Below, piece after piece: positions 1-9,012 of a stretch of DNA of 64,000 bases (position 1 is the first letter of the stretch; every line of letters starts with the position of its first letter). Where the stretch lies: positions 1 to 64,000 of the forward strand of contig JAFDWB010000092.1 in the NCBI GenBank assembly GCA_018268675.1. Reading direction: 5' to 3'. This stretch comes from Actinomycetota bacterium (GTDB lineage: Bacteria > Actinomycetota > Thermoleophilia > Solirubrobacterales > 70-9). The notes beneath the pieces are model-generated. The model was not told where the DNA came from. It searched no databases and saw nothing but the letters and a program-made list of their open reading frames with translations. A program made the translations under genes and the position numbers.

Positions 1-1
1 G

Positions 2-124
2 GCACTATCCGGCTGGCTCGAGTTCTATAACTGGCACAGACCACACGGCTCACTCAGCCACAGGTCGCCCGGAGCCCGCCTCGGCGAGCTGAAGCGGAAC
101 AACGTGGTCGGGTCTTACACCTAG
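2..124 (+). mobile_element. IS481-type transposase, C-terminal end (partial)
   Basis: An open frame enters from the left edge and stops at 122-124. The 40 visible residues contain WLEFYNWHRPH and end NNVVGSYT. This is the typical C-terminus of IS481/IS3-like DDE integrases, just after the catalytic glutamate region. The body lies outside the window, so it is unknown whether the copy is intact. It marks the edge of the catabolic-looking region that follows. No terminal inverted repeat could be defined with one end only. Confidence 0.8.
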
Positions 125-160
125 GGAGGTGCTCCGCTGAGGACCAGGGAGAGCGAGTGG

Positions 161-1930
161 ATGCGTCTCGAGACCGGCGAGGCCGGGGATGCGATGGTCG
201 CGGCGCTGGCCGCGGGCGGCGTCTCGAAGGTCTTCTTCTGCTCCGGCTCCGACATCAGCTTCCTGCAGGAGGCGGTGGCGAAGGCGACCGCGCTCGGCAC
301 GCCGACGCCCGCCCTGGTCACGGTCATGCACGAGGCCGTCGCCCTGCACGCAGCCGTCGGGTTCGCGGCGGTCGGCGGTGGGCCGGCGGCGACCGCGGTG
401 CACGTCGAGTCGGGGACCCTGAACTACGGCAGCGCTCTGGTGACCGCGTTCGCCGAGCGCTCCCCGGTGCTGATGATCTCCGGCGCCACCGCGCGGGCCT
501 ATCCGGGGACGATGCGGGGCGGTCGGGACAACCCGATCAACTGGTCGCAGGAGCGGTTCGACCAACGCGAGCTGGTCGGCGGCTACGCGAAATGGCGCTT
601 CCGCCTCGAGCTGCAGGACAACCCCGGACTGACGGTCAGCAGGGCCCTGCAGGTGGCGCTGTCGGCGCCGCGGGGCCCCGCGTTTCTCAGCGTTCCGCGA
701 GAGGTCGGGATGGCTCCGCTTGCGGGGGTCGCCTTCCCGACGGTCGACCAGCTCGGCCTGGCGCGGCCGCCGGCCCCGGACCCGGCGGCGATCGACACCC
801 TCGCCGGCTGGCTGCTGGCGGCGGAGCGGCCGCTGATCATCGCCGGCACCAGCGGCCGAGACCCGGCGACGGTCGCCGAGCTGGTGCGCATCGCCGAGGC
901 GATCGGCGCGCCGGTCTCCGACAACGGCTTCACCTACCGGATGAACTTCCCCGCCACGCACCCACTCGCCAACACCGGGCCGCTGCCGTGCGAAGCCGAC
1001 GTCGTCTTCGCCCTCGATCGCGACCTGCCGTGGGTGCCCGCGGGGCCGCGCGAGCTGGGTGACGACGGCGTCGAGGAAGCGACCGACCTGCCGCTCACCG
1101 ATCCGCGCCGCGCTCCGTCGGCCGACTGCCGGGTCGCCATCCTCGCGCAGGAACCGGTGGGGACCGAGATGACGATCCTGGAGCTGACCGCCGATCTGCG
1201 GATCGCGGCGGATCCCTTGCTCGGCCTCCGGGCCCTCGCCGCGGCGTTGGAGGAACGGCTGGAGGACCCTGCCCGCGAGCGCGCGCGGAAGCGGATCGCG
1301 GCAGCCACCGAGCGCCGGCGAGCGCGGTTCGAGCGCTTCGAGCGCGAGGCATCGGCGGCGTCGCGGTCGACCCCGATCGACCCGGCGTTCGTCGGGCACG
1401 AGCTCGCGCGCGTCGTCGACCGCGAGGCGATCCTGCTCGACGACGCGCTGACCAACTCGCGAATCGTCACCCGCTACGTGCGGATGGATCGTCCCGGCTC
1501 CTACTACTCGCCGTTCGGCACCGGCGGCGGCTGGGGCCCGGGCGCGGCCCTCGGGGCGAAGCTGGCGGCTCCCGACCGGGACGTGATCCTCGCCTCCGGC
1601 GACGGCTTCTACGCCTACGGGGTCCCGTCCGCCGCGCTTTGGAGCGCGGTGCGCTATGGCGCCCCCTACCTGGCGGTGGTCTTCGTCAACGCTCGCTACA
1701 GCACCGGAGTCGAGCAGCTCCTGCCCTATTACCCCGACGGCTTCAGCCGGGCCGGCGGCTTCGAGGGGGCCAACCTGGAGCCCCCGCCCGATTACGCCGC
1801 GGAGGCGCAGGCGGCCGGGGCGGCGGGCTTCTCGGTCACCGCCCCGGAGGAGCTGCGCGACGCCCTCGAGCAAGGCATCGCCGCGACCCGGGAGGGTCGG
1901 CCCGCGGTGGTCGCGGTCCGGGTCAGGTAG
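161..1930 (+). CDS. Thiamine diphosphate-dependent enzyme (acetolactate synthase-like)
   Basis: 589 aa with the three-part architecture of the TPP decarboxylase/synthase family: N-terminal pyrimidine-binding domain (about 1-170), central domain (about 190-330) and C-terminal diphosphate-binding domain (about 380-589). The glutamate that activates the cofactor is probably E58 in VMHEAVALH. The diphosphate/Mg motif starts at GDG 480-482, with the partner Asn at about 510 (VFVNARYS). The family includes acetolactate synthase, benzoylformate decarboxylase and oxalyl-CoA decarboxylase, and the substrate cannot be read from the sequence. No regulatory ilvN-type subunit follows, which argues against a housekeeping acetolactate synthase. 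It converges on an amidohydrolase and sits beside a Liv transporter, so a catabolic role is inferred. A purine-rich stretch (AGGGAGAG) precedes the ATG. Confidence 0.85.
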   Translation: MRLETGEAGDAMVAALAAGGVSKVFFCSGSDISFLQEAVAKATALGTPTPALVTVMHEAVALHAAVGFAAVGGGPAATAVHVESGTLNYGSALVTAFAERSPVLMISGATARAYPGTMRGGRDNPINWSQERFDQRELVGGYAKWRFRLELQDNPGLTVSRALQVALSAPRGPAFLSVPREVGMAPLAGVAFPTVDQLGLARPPAPDPAAIDTLAGWLLAAERPLIIAGTSGRDPATVAELVRIAEAIGAPVSDNGFTYRMNFPATHPLANTGPLPCEADVVFALDRDLPWVPAGPRELGDDGVEEATDLPLTDPRRAPSADCRVAILAQEPVGTEMTILELTADLRIAADPLLGLRALAAALEERLEDPARERARKRIAAATERRRARFERFEREASAASRSTPIDPAFVGHELARVVDREAILLDDALTNSRIVTRYVRMDRPGSYYSPFGTGGGWGPGAALGAKLAAPDRDVILASGDGFYAYGVPSAALWSAVRYGAPYLAVVFVNARYSTGVEQLLPYYPDGFSRAGGFEGANLEPPPDYAAEAQAAGAAGFSVTAPEELRDALEQGIAATREGRPAVVAVRVR

Positions 1931-2057
1931 CGGACGCCGACCGCGCCGGCCCTGGCGTTCCTCCCGTATACCAAGCGTGGCCTCGGGCCCCGATCTCAGG
2001 CCGGACGGCCGCACCCGGCCAGGGCCACCCACCCCGATCCACCCGCGGAACCAACCC

Positions 2058-3032
2058 CTAACCGATCGTCAACCCCGGCACCCGGTTCTCTTCGATCACC
2101 TTGGTCGCCTGCTCGCGCGGCAGGTTGTCGGTGACGAAGGGGCGGGCGAGCGCGCGGTCGATCCATGGGTAGTCGGTGGCGAAGAGGACGCGATCCTCCC
2201 CGTACAGCTCGATCGCGGAGCGGAGGGAGGACGGGGTGCTGCTCACGCAGTCGACATAGAAGGATCGCCGCAGGTGCTCGCGGATGGTGCCGGGGAGGGT
2301 CGGGGCGAAGCCCTCGCGCGTCTCTTCGAGGCGACCGATCACGTAAGGGACGACACCGCCCAGGTGAGGATGGACGACGACCAGCTCCGGGCAACGGTCC
2401 AGGGTGCCGCCGAAGACGAGCGCGAGCGCCGCCGCCGCCGTGTCGAACATCCACGCCAGGCCGATCTCGATCGCGGGGAACGGCAGGCGGTCGTGGCAGA
2501 TCGAGTCGTGCGAGGGGTGGAGGAAGAGCGGGACCCGCAGCTCGGCGATGCGTTCGAAGATCGGGTCGCTCGCCGCGCCGGCGATCGGAGCGCCGTCGAC
2601 GTTGGAGAGCATGCAGACCCCCTTCAGGCCGAGCTCACCGATCGCGCGGTCGAGTACCTCGACGGCGGCGTCGGGGTCTTGCATCGGCAGCATCGCCAGA
2701 CCGGCGATGCTGCCGGGGTGGTCGCGCTGCGCGGCGGCGAGGAGCTCGTTGAGCGACTCGCAGATCTCGCGGGCGCGCCGCCGCTCGAGGTGATCGACCT
2801 GCCCGAGCATGTTCGGGCTGACGACGCTCGCGTCGATGCTGTGGTCGTCCATGTCCTGGAGGAGAGCGTCGAGACTGAGAAAGTGCCCGGGCACGTTCCA
2901 GGGGTGGCCCTCCACGGCTTCGTACCGGTAGGTCCCGTCCTGGTTCGCCGCCGCCCGCGGCAGCGGGCCGGTGCTCGACAGCGAGGCCACCAGCGAGTGG
3001 GGATACCAGTGTGCCTGATGGTCGACGATCAT
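2058..3032 (-). CDS. Amidohydrolase-2 / ACMSD-like metal-dependent hydrolase or decarboxylase
   Basis: 324 aa TIM-barrel enzyme of the amidohydrolase_2 family. It begins with the metal-binding segment DHQAHWYP. Further metal ligands are expected in LFLHPSHD, VVHPHLGG and the late Asp of LFATDYPW. Relatives either decarboxylate aromatic or enol acids (aminocarboxymuconate-semialdehyde decarboxylase, gamma-resorcylate decarboxylase) or hydrolyse ring amides. The sequence does not separate these. The ATG at 3032 is chosen because AAGGAGAG lies just upstream and the open frame further upstream carries no family sequence. It is divergent from the Liv transporter genes and shares their intergenic control region, which suggests co-control with uptake of its substrate. 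Confidence 0.85.
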   Translation of the reverse strand: MIVDHQAHWYPHSLVASLSSTGPLPRAAANQDGTYRYEAVEGHPWNVPGHFLSLDALLQDMDDHSIDASVVSPNMLGQVDHLERRRAREICESLNELLAAAQRDHPGSIAGLAMLPMQDPDAAVEVLDRAIGELGLKGVCMLSNVDGAPIAGAASDPIFERIAELRVPLFLHPSHDSICHDRLPFPAIEIGLAWMFDTAAAALALVFGGTLDRCPELVVVHPHLGGVVPYVIGRLEETREGFAPTLPGTIREHLRRSFYVDCVSSTPSSLRSAIELYGEDRVLFATDYPWIDRALARPFVTDNLPREQATKVIEENRVPGLTIG

Positions 3033-3110
3033 CGTCGTCTCTCCTTCGATGAGTAGTTCTGAACGGCACTGCCCGAATATCGAATTGCTCCTTGAATCTA
3101 TCCTGGCGAG

Positions 3111-3140
3111 TTGACAACGGCGATTTACTGCCCATTTAAA
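3111..3140 (+). promoter_or_regulatory. Candidate promoter for the Liv transporter operon
   Basis: TTGACA at 3111-3116 is followed after 18 bases by TTTAAA (3135-3140). A second TTGACA at 3157-3162 lies 18 bases before TACGGT (3181-3186). Both point toward the substrate-binding protein gene at 3258, which has its own ribosome site (GAGAGGAG). The 225-base region is shared with the divergent amidohydrolase gene and is AT-richer than its surroundings. Confidence 0.45.
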
Positions 3141-3257
3141 GACTTGATGAGAGTCCTTGACACCGCCGTCAACCCGCGGGTACGGTAGTCGGGATTCATT
3201 GTTCGTATATCGCACATGGCGTGAATTCCGGTCATCACCTGTCTGGAGAGGAGTGGG

Positions 3258-4562
3258 ATGCGAACGAGGAGGTTGCTTGCGGGCGCCGTGGCGCTCCTTG
3301 CTGTCGTGATCGCGGGCTGCGGCAGCTCGTCGTCGGAAATCGGCAGCGGCGCGCTGGTCATGGCCAGTTACCAGCCCTACACCGGGCCGGATGCCGCCTA
3401 CGGCCCTGAAGGCACGGCGTTGTGCTCGTTCGCCGCGTACGAGATCAACTCCGGCGGCGGGGTGATGGGGCACAAGTTCCAGTGCGAAGCCTTCGACAGC
3501 ACCGGTGACCCAGCCGACGCCTTGCCGGTCGCCAACCGCATGCTCGCCAACACCACGAACCTGATTATGGTGTACGGGCCGACGCAGAGCGCCCAGCGCG
3601 CGGTCGAACCGGTACTGAACCAGGAAAAAATCGTCCACTTCCCCGACAGCGGTGACCCGGCATACGACCACCAGACCAGCCCCTACTTCATCAGGAACGG
3701 TCCGTCCGACTCGTTGGCCGGAACCGCGATCGCCGCCTACACCGCGAACCATGCGGGCTACAAACACGTGGCGATCGCGTTCACCAACGAAGAAGCAGCC
3801 CAGACCGTGGTGCCTGCCCTCAAGGAAACGTTCGCAAAGCTGGGGGGAACCTTCACCTCGGAACAGACGCTGGCACCGGGGCAGACCTCGTATCGCACCG
3901 AGATCTCCCACATCCTCGCCTCCCATCCGGAAGCGATCGTCACCGAGATGGATCCGCAGACGGCCGCCACCTTCTTCTCCGAGGAGCTCGAACTGAACGG
4001 TGGTGAATTGCTGCCGACGATCACGACCTCGGCCGCGCTCGACAGCAACTGGGTCGGGGGGGTGGCGAAGGCGATCGGCCCCGAACAGTTCATGCAGAAG
4101 ATCGTCGCCGTCGCGAGCAACACCCCGACCGAAGGGCCCGGGTACGAAGAGTACCTGCAGGCGTTGAAGAAGGCCCCGAACAACATCCCGGAACGGGAAA
4201 ACTACGCCGCGGATCCCTACGCGCAGCTTGGCTATGACGGTCTGGTCTGCGGCGCCTTGGCGATGCTCGAGGCGAACTCGCTCGAATCTGAAAAGTGGGC
4301 TCCGTACGTTCCCAAAGTGATCAACGGCGAAAAGGGCGCCATCGTGGTGCACACCTTCCCGGAAGGCAAGAAAGCCATCGAAGCGGGGAAGACGGTGCGC
4401 TGGTCTGGGGCGGCCGGACTCGTGACGCTGAACAAATACAACAACTCATCCACTCCGTTCACGGGCTACAAATGGAACGGGAAGGGGAACGGCGTCGCCT
4501 CGCTGGAACCGACCGGGGGAGAAGTCAGCTCGAAGGAACTCGAAGAAGCCGGTGGGGCGTAG
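3258..4562 (+). CDS. Liv-type ABC transporter substrate-binding lipoprotein
   Basis: 434 aa exported binding protein. Residues 1-20 form a lipoprotein signal peptide with lipobox VIAGC and Cys21, followed by a Ser-rich linker. The mature part is a type I periplasmic-binding fold of the branched-chain amino acid/amide family (PYTGPDAAYGPEG, ANRMLANTTNLIMVYGPTQS). Such proteins bind amino acids, urea, amides or aromatic acids, so the ligand is open. It is first in a five-gene operon with two permeases and two ATPases. Glutamates are mostly GAA, as in other exported proteins here. GAGAGGAG precedes the ATG. Confidence 0.9.
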   Translation: MRTRRLLAGAVALLAVVIAGCGSSSSEIGSGALVMASYQPYTGPDAAYGPEGTALCSFAAYEINSGGGVMGHKFQCEAFDSTGDPADALPVANRMLANTTNLIMVYGPTQSAQRAVEPVLNQEKIVHFPDSGDPAYDHQTSPYFIRNGPSDSLAGTAIAAYTANHAGYKHVAIAFTNEEAAQTVVPALKETFAKLGGTFTSEQTLAPGQTSYRTEISHILASHPEAIVTEMDPQTAATFFSEELELNGGELLPTITTSAALDSNWVGGVAKAIGPEQFMQKIVAVASNTPTEGPGYEEYLQALKKAPNNIPERENYAADPYAQLGYDGLVCGALAMLEANSLESEKWAPYVPKVINGEKGAIVVHTFPEGKKAIEAGKTVRWSGAAGLVTLNKYNNSSTPFTGYKWNGKGNGVASLEPTGGEVSSKELEEAGGA

Positions 4563-4565
4563 GCG

Positions 4566-5453
4566 ATGGAACTCAATCTCGCGCTCGGCTTCGGCCTGGT
4601 GACGGCGTCGATCCTCGCCCTCGGCGCCGTCGGCTTCACCCTGCAGTTCGGGATCACGAACATCTTCAACCTGTCGTTCGGACAGGTGATGACGGTGGGG
4701 ATGTTCGCCGCCTACCTGATCAATGTCCAAGGGGGCCAGAGTCTCTGGGTCGGGGTCCTCGGGGGCGCCTTGGCGGGCGCGGTGGTCTCGGGTTTCCTCA
4801 ACAAGACGGTGTTCATGCCGTTCCTGCGGCGCGGCGTCTCGCTGGACGGGATCATCATCGTCAGCCTCGCCGTGGGGCTCGTCTTGGAGAACGTGATGCT
4901 CGCCTTCGCCGGACCGTCTTTCAAGGCCTACAACCAGCCCCGAACCCACTCGATCCACGTACTTGGGATGATCCTCACGGTGCAGCAGCTGCTGATCATC
5001 GGGATCAGCGTGGCCGCGCTCGTGGGTCTCCACCTGTTGCTGCGGCAGACCCGGCTCGGGAAGGCGATGCGGGCGACCGCCGCCAACGCCGGCCTCGCTC
5101 GCACCAGCGGGATCGCGACCGATCGCGTGACGATGATCGCCTGGTGCCTGTCCGGGGCGCTGTGTGGGGCGGCCGGCGTCACCTTCGCGCTCAACCTGGC
5201 GACGTTTGACACCACGACCGGCTCCAGCTTGCTGTTGGTGGTGATCGCGGCGGCGGTGTTCGGCGGGGTGGGACAGCCCTACGGGGCGATGCTGGGCGCG
5301 TTGGTGATCGGTCTCGCCACCGAATTCGCGGCGCTGGTGAGCCCGAACCTGAAGGAGGTGATCGCCTTCGCGATCCTCGTCGTGATGCTGTTGGTCCGTC
5401 CCGACGGCTTGATTCCGTCGGCCGCCACCAAAGAAACGATGGGCGCCCGATGA
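4566..5453 (+). CDS. Liv-type ABC transporter permease, LivH-like
   Basis: 295 aa, almost entirely hydrophobic with about eight membrane segments. It contains the LivH-family stretch MRATAANAGLARTSGIATDRVTMIAWCLSGALCGAAGV, which couples to the ATPases. It starts three bases after the binding-protein stop and overlaps the next gene by four bases (ATGA), so it is translationally coupled. It forms half of the membrane channel with the LivM-like protein. Confidence 0.9.
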   Translation: MELNLALGFGLVTASILALGAVGFTLQFGITNIFNLSFGQVMTVGMFAAYLINVQGGQSLWVGVLGGALAGAVVSGFLNKTVFMPFLRRGVSLDGIIIVSLAVGLVLENVMLAFAGPSFKAYNQPRTHSIHVLGMILTVQQLLIIGISVAALVGLHLLLRQTRLGKAMRATAANAGLARTSGIATDRVTMIAWCLSGALCGAAGVTFALNLATFDTTTGSSLLLVVIAAAVFGGVGQPYGAMLGALVIGLATEFAALVSPNLKEVIAFAILVVMLLVRPDGLIPSAATKETMGAR

Positions 5454-6457
5454 CGACCGCCTGGCAGTTCTACTTCATCACGCTGCTCACCTATTCCGGT
5501 GTCAACATCATCGCCGCCTGGGCGCTCAACCTTCAGTATGGGCTCGGCGGCATCCTCAACTTCGCCTTCATCATCTTCCAGGCGGTCGGTGCCTACGCCG
5601 CCGCAGTGCTGACGCTGGGGCCGGCGGGAGGCATCACCACCTTCCAGACCTACGTCGGCGGGGCCCACCTGCCGTGGCTGCTTGCGTTGGTGGTCGCGAC
5701 CTTGGCCGGAGGTGTGCTCGCCCTGCTCGTCGGGCTGGTGGCGCTGCGGCCGAAGCGGACCGACTACCAGGGGATGGTGTTGCTGACGGTGGCGATCATC
5801 GCGGCCGTCGTGGTCACCGACGAGAAAGGCTGGCTCAACGGCGCCTCGGGGCTGGTGGGTGTGCCGAAGCCGTTCAACGAATCGCTGGGGCTCGGTCTGA
5901 TCGAATACGGCTGGTTCTACGTCGGCGTGGTCGCCGTCGCCGTGGTGTTGGTCTTCATCGTGATCCACCTGCTGACCAGCTCGCCATGGTGTCGCCAGGT
6001 CCGGGCGATGCGCGAAGACCCGGTGGCCGCGGAAGCGCTCGGCTTGAACGTGCCCGCGCGGCGGCTGCAGGTGTTCGTGATCGGCGGCGCGATCGCGGCT
6101 TTCAGCGGCGCGCTGCTGGTCGGCTACATCGGGTCCTGGTCGCCGGGGGCCTGGGGGCCGGGAGAGACCTTCCTGCTCTTCGTCTGCATCGTGGTCGGCG
6201 GGCTGGGGAACAACTTCGGCGCCGCCGTCGGCTCCGTGCTCGTGCTCACCGTGTTGTTCAACGGCCTCGCCTACCTGCCGATCTTCTCTTACACCACGGC
6301 GGCGGAGGCGCTGCAGCTCGTGCTGCTGGGCCTGATCGTGATCGCCTTCCTCTGGTTCAAACCGCGGGGCCTGTTCCCGGAGCGCCGCCGCCGCTTCGCG
6401 TTCCCCTCGGCGGGCCCGGATCGCGGCACCGCCGTCGCGGTCGAGGAGGCGCGGTGA
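5450..6457 (+). CDS. Liv-type ABC transporter permease, LivM-like
   Basis: 335 aa inner-membrane protein with eight to ten hydrophobic segments. The coupling-loop sequence VRAMREDPVAAEALGLNVPARRLQVFVIGGAIAAFSGALL is diagnostic of LivM. The cytoplasmic C-terminus is basic (KPRGLFPERRRR). It overlaps LivH by four bases and the ATPase gene by four bases (GTGA). Confidence 0.9.
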   Translation: MTTAWQFYFITLLTYSGVNIIAAWALNLQYGLGGILNFAFIIFQAVGAYAAAVLTLGPAGGITTFQTYVGGAHLPWLLALVVATLAGGVLALLVGLVALRPKRTDYQGMVLLTVAIIAAVVVTDEKGWLNGASGLVGVPKPFNESLGLGLIEYGWFYVGVVAVAVVLVFIVIHLLTSSPWCRQVRAMREDPVAAEALGLNVPARRLQVFVIGGAIAAFSGALLVGYIGSWSPGAWGPGETFLLFVCIVVGGLGNNFGAAVGSVLVLTVLFNGLAYLPIFSYTTAAEALQLVLLGLIVIAFLWFKPRGLFPERRRRFAFPSAGPDRGTAVAVEEAR

Positions 6458-7263
6458 TCGCCTCGGAGTCCGACCCGGCCGGCGCCGACCGCCGGGTCCA
6501 GCCCGCCGCCGGGATCCTCGAGGTCCGCGACCTGCACAAGGACTTCGGCGGCGTCCACGCCCTGGCGGGAGCCTCCTTCTACGTCGAACAGGGGACGATC
6601 ACCGGCCTGATCGGCCCCAACGGGGCGGGTAAGTCGACGCTGATCAATCTCGTGTCGGGCTTCACCCCGCCGGGCTCCGGCCAGGTGGTCTACGACGGCG
6701 AGGACATCACCGGTCACTCTGCGCATCAGATCGCGCGGTTGGGGCTGGTCCGCACCTTTCAGCTCTCCAGCGAGTTCGCCCGGCTCACCGTGATCGAGAA
6801 CCTCCTCACCGCGGTCCCGGACCAACGCGGTTCGACCGTCCTCGCCGCCTTGCGCGGAAAGCGCTACTGGCGACGGGCCGAGGAAGAATCGGTCGCCCGC
6901 GCCCGCGAGTTCTTGGGGCGGTTCGGGCTCACCGATGTCGAAGATCTCTACGGCGCCGAACTCAGCGGCGGCCAGAAACGGCTGCTGGAGATCTCGCGGG
7001 CGCTGATGGGGCGGCCGCGGGTATTGCTGCTCGACGAGCCGTTCGCCGGCGTCAACCCGACGCTGGCGCGCGAGGTCGAGGACATCCTGCGCGCGCTGCG
7101 CGACGAGGGGATGACCATCGTCCTCGTCGAGCACGAGATGGGCGCGATCGACCGGCTGTGCGACACCGTGGTGGTGATGGCCGCCGGCACCGTCCTCGCC
7201 GAGGGCTCGATGGCGGAAATCCGCGAAAATCAGGAGGTGGTCGATGCGTACCTCGCCGGGTGA
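6454..7263 (+). CDS. Liv-type ABC transporter ATP-binding protein, LivG-like
   Basis: 269 aa. The start is taken as the GTG at 6454 that overlaps the LivM stop. The open frame extends upstream, but that part only shadows LivM. Walker A is GPNGAGKST, the signature is LSGGQ and Walker B is VLLLDEP. The segment after Walker A (RTFQLSSEFARLTVIENLL) and the C-terminus (GTVLAEGSMAEIRENQEVVDAYLAG) are typical of LivG. It energises import together with the LivF-like subunit. Confidence 0.9.
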   Translation: MIASESDPAGADRRVQPAAGILEVRDLHKDFGGVHALAGASFYVEQGTITGLIGPNGAGKSTLINLVSGFTPPGSGQVVYDGEDITGHSAHQIARLGLVRTFQLSSEFARLTVIENLLTAVPDQRGSTVLAALRGKRYWRRAEEESVARAREFLGRFGLTDVEDLYGAELSGGQKRLLEISRALMGRPRVLLLDEPFAGVNPTLAREVEDILRALRDEGMTIVLVEHEMGAIDRLCDTVVVMAAGTVLAEGSMAEIRENQEVVDAYLAG

Positions 7264-8002
7264 GTCGCCGCGCCGGGATGGCCACCTCGTCGTCGAGGAT
7301 CTGAGCGCCGGCTACAAGAAGACCGCGATCATCCGCGGTGTCGATGTCGCGGTGTCGAAAGGCGAAGTCGTGACCGTGATCGGACCCAACGGAGCCGGCA
7401 AGAGCACGCTCCTGAAGTCGGTCATGGGCCTGTTGGAGCCGATGGCCGGCAGCATCTCGCTGGGCGGCGAGCCGATCGGCGGGCTGCCGGCGAACAAGGT
7501 CGCCGCCAAGGGCGTGGGGTACGTCCCCCAGGTGCGCGACGTCTTCGAGACGCTGTCGGTGAAGGAGAACCTGGAGATGGGCGGGTACCACCTGCGCCGC
7601 CCGGAGGTCCAGGAGCGCATCGAGGAGGTGCTCCTCGCCTACCCTCAGCTGAAGGGGATGCTGACCCGCTCGGCGGGCAAGATCAGTGGCGGAGAGCGGA
7701 AGATGGTCGCGATCGGCCGTGTGCTGATGACCCGACCGAGCCTCGTCATCCTCGACGAGCCCACCGCCGGCCTGTCGCCCAAACTGGCCCAGCAGATGCT
7801 CGAGCAGTACGTCGCCCGCCTCACCGCCCGCGAGGTCGCCGTCCTGTTGGTCGAGCAGCGGGCTCGCGAGGCGCTCGAGATCTCCCAGTACGCCTACGTC
7901 CTGGCCTCCGGGGAAGTGAAGCTGGAGAGCGCGGCCGCCTCGATCCTCGACCGCGACGATCTCGGCCAGGTGTTCCTGGGGCGGACCGAAGGAGCTGCCT
8001 GA
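7244..8002 (+). CDS. Liv-type ABC transporter ATP-binding protein, LivF-like
   Basis: 252 aa. Walker A is GPNGAGKST, the signature is ISGGERKM (a LivF-type variant) and Walker B is LVILDEP. It overlaps LivG by 20 bases, and the first 12 residues are not conserved family sequence, so a slightly later start is possible. It is the last gene of the Liv operon. A 115-base gap separates it from an unrelated polar amino acid transporter. Confidence 0.9.
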   Translation: MRTSPGESPRRDGHLVVEDLSAGYKKTAIIRGVDVAVSKGEVVTVIGPNGAGKSTLLKSVMGLLEPMAGSISLGGEPIGGLPANKVAAKGVGYVPQVRDVFETLSVKENLEMGGYHLRRPEVQERIEEVLLAYPQLKGMLTRSAGKISGGERKMVAIGRVLMTRPSLVILDEPTAGLSPKLAQQMLEQYVARLTAREVAVLLVEQRAREALEISQYAYVLASGEVKLESAAASILDRDDLGQVFLGRTEGAA

Positions 8003-8117
8003 GCCGCAAGGCCGAGAGGCCGTCCGAGGTGGCCCGGGCGCCGGCTTCCTCGTCCCCACGCCCGCCGCGGCGTCGCCGATTCACGTAGGATGCACCGTCT
8101 TCGGGCCCCGGATTTCC

Positions 8118-8996
8118 ATGCGTAGATCGACCCTTGCCATCGTCCTCCCGCTCGCCCTCGGCCTGGTGCTGGTCGCGGCCGGCTGCGGCGGCAAGACCTC
8201 GAGCTCCTCGACCACCGCCGCGGGCGAAGGCGAAGCCGCGAGCGCCGCCGCCTGCACCCCGGCGAAGATGCAGACGCAGACGCCCGGCGTGCTGACCGTC
8301 GCCACCGACAAACCCGCCTACCCGCCGTACTTCGAAGAAGGCGAACCGGCCAACGGGAAGGGCTTCGAGAGCGCCGTCGCCTACGCGATCGGCAAGCAGC
8401 TCGGGTACCCGAAATCGAAGATCAAGTGGACGGTCGAGCCCTTCGACTCCTCCTACGCGCCGGGCCCGAAGAGCTTCGACTTCGACGTCAACGAGATCTC
8501 GATCACGCCGACCCGCGAAAAGGCGGTCGACTTCTCGGTGCCCTACTACTCGGCCAACCAGGCGGTCGTCGCGCTGGAAGGATCGGCGGCGGCGAAGGCC
8601 AGATCGCTGGCCGAACTGAAGGACACCAAGATCGGGGTCCAGATCAACACCACGAGCCTCTCCGCGGTTAACGAAGAAATCGAACCGTCGAACAAACCGG
8701 AAGTCTTCAACAGCTCCGGCGACGTGGTGACGGCGCTGAAGAACGGACAGGTCGAAGCGGTGGTGGTCGACCTCCCGACGGCGCTCTACCTGACCGCCGC
8801 CCAGGTCGAAAACGCGACCATCGTCGGCCAGTTCGGCAAGGCCGAAGGCGAAGAATGGGGCGCCCTGCTGGCGAAAGGCTCGCCGCTGACCGCCTGTGTC
8901 TCCGGGGCGATCGAAGCGCTCGAAGAATCGGGCGAACTGGAAAAGATCACGCAGCGGTGGATGAGCCAGGCCGCGAAAGCGCCGCAGCTTCACTGA
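8118..8996 (+). CDS. Polar amino acid-type ABC transporter substrate-binding lipoprotein
   Basis: 292 aa. The signal peptide has the lipobox LVAAGC. The mature region is a type II binding fold of family 3 (GVLTVATDKPAYPPYFEEG, ... FDFDVNEISITPTREKAVDFSVPYYSANQAVV). In that family such sequences contact the alpha-amino and carboxyl groups of glutamine, glutamate, arginine or related solutes. It is followed directly by its permease and ATPase. A weak -10-like TAGGAT lies 24 bases before the ATG. Glutamate codons are nearly all GAA. Confidence 0.9.
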   Translation: MRRSTLAIVLPLALGLVLVAAGCGGKTSSSSTTAAGEGEAASAAACTPAKMQTQTPGVLTVATDKPAYPPYFEEGEPANGKGFESAVAYAIGKQLGYPKSKIKWTVEPFDSSYAPGPKSFDFDVNEISITPTREKAVDFSVPYYSANQAVVALEGSAAAKARSLAELKDTKIGVQINTTSLSAVNEEIEPSNKPEVFNSSGDVVTALKNGQVEAVVVDLPTALYLTAAQVENATIVGQFGKAEGEEWGALLAKGSPLTACVSGAIEALEESGELEKITQRWMSQAAKAPQLH

Positions 8997-9012
8997 GCTG
9001 CGCCCGCGGCGG

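Noticed and set aside
50-2032. 660-residue open frame on the minus strand opposite the TPP enzyme gene
   Set aside because: Arg/Gly/Pro-rich with no family sequence; it is the complement of a gene whose motifs are clear. High GC produces many such long mirror frames.
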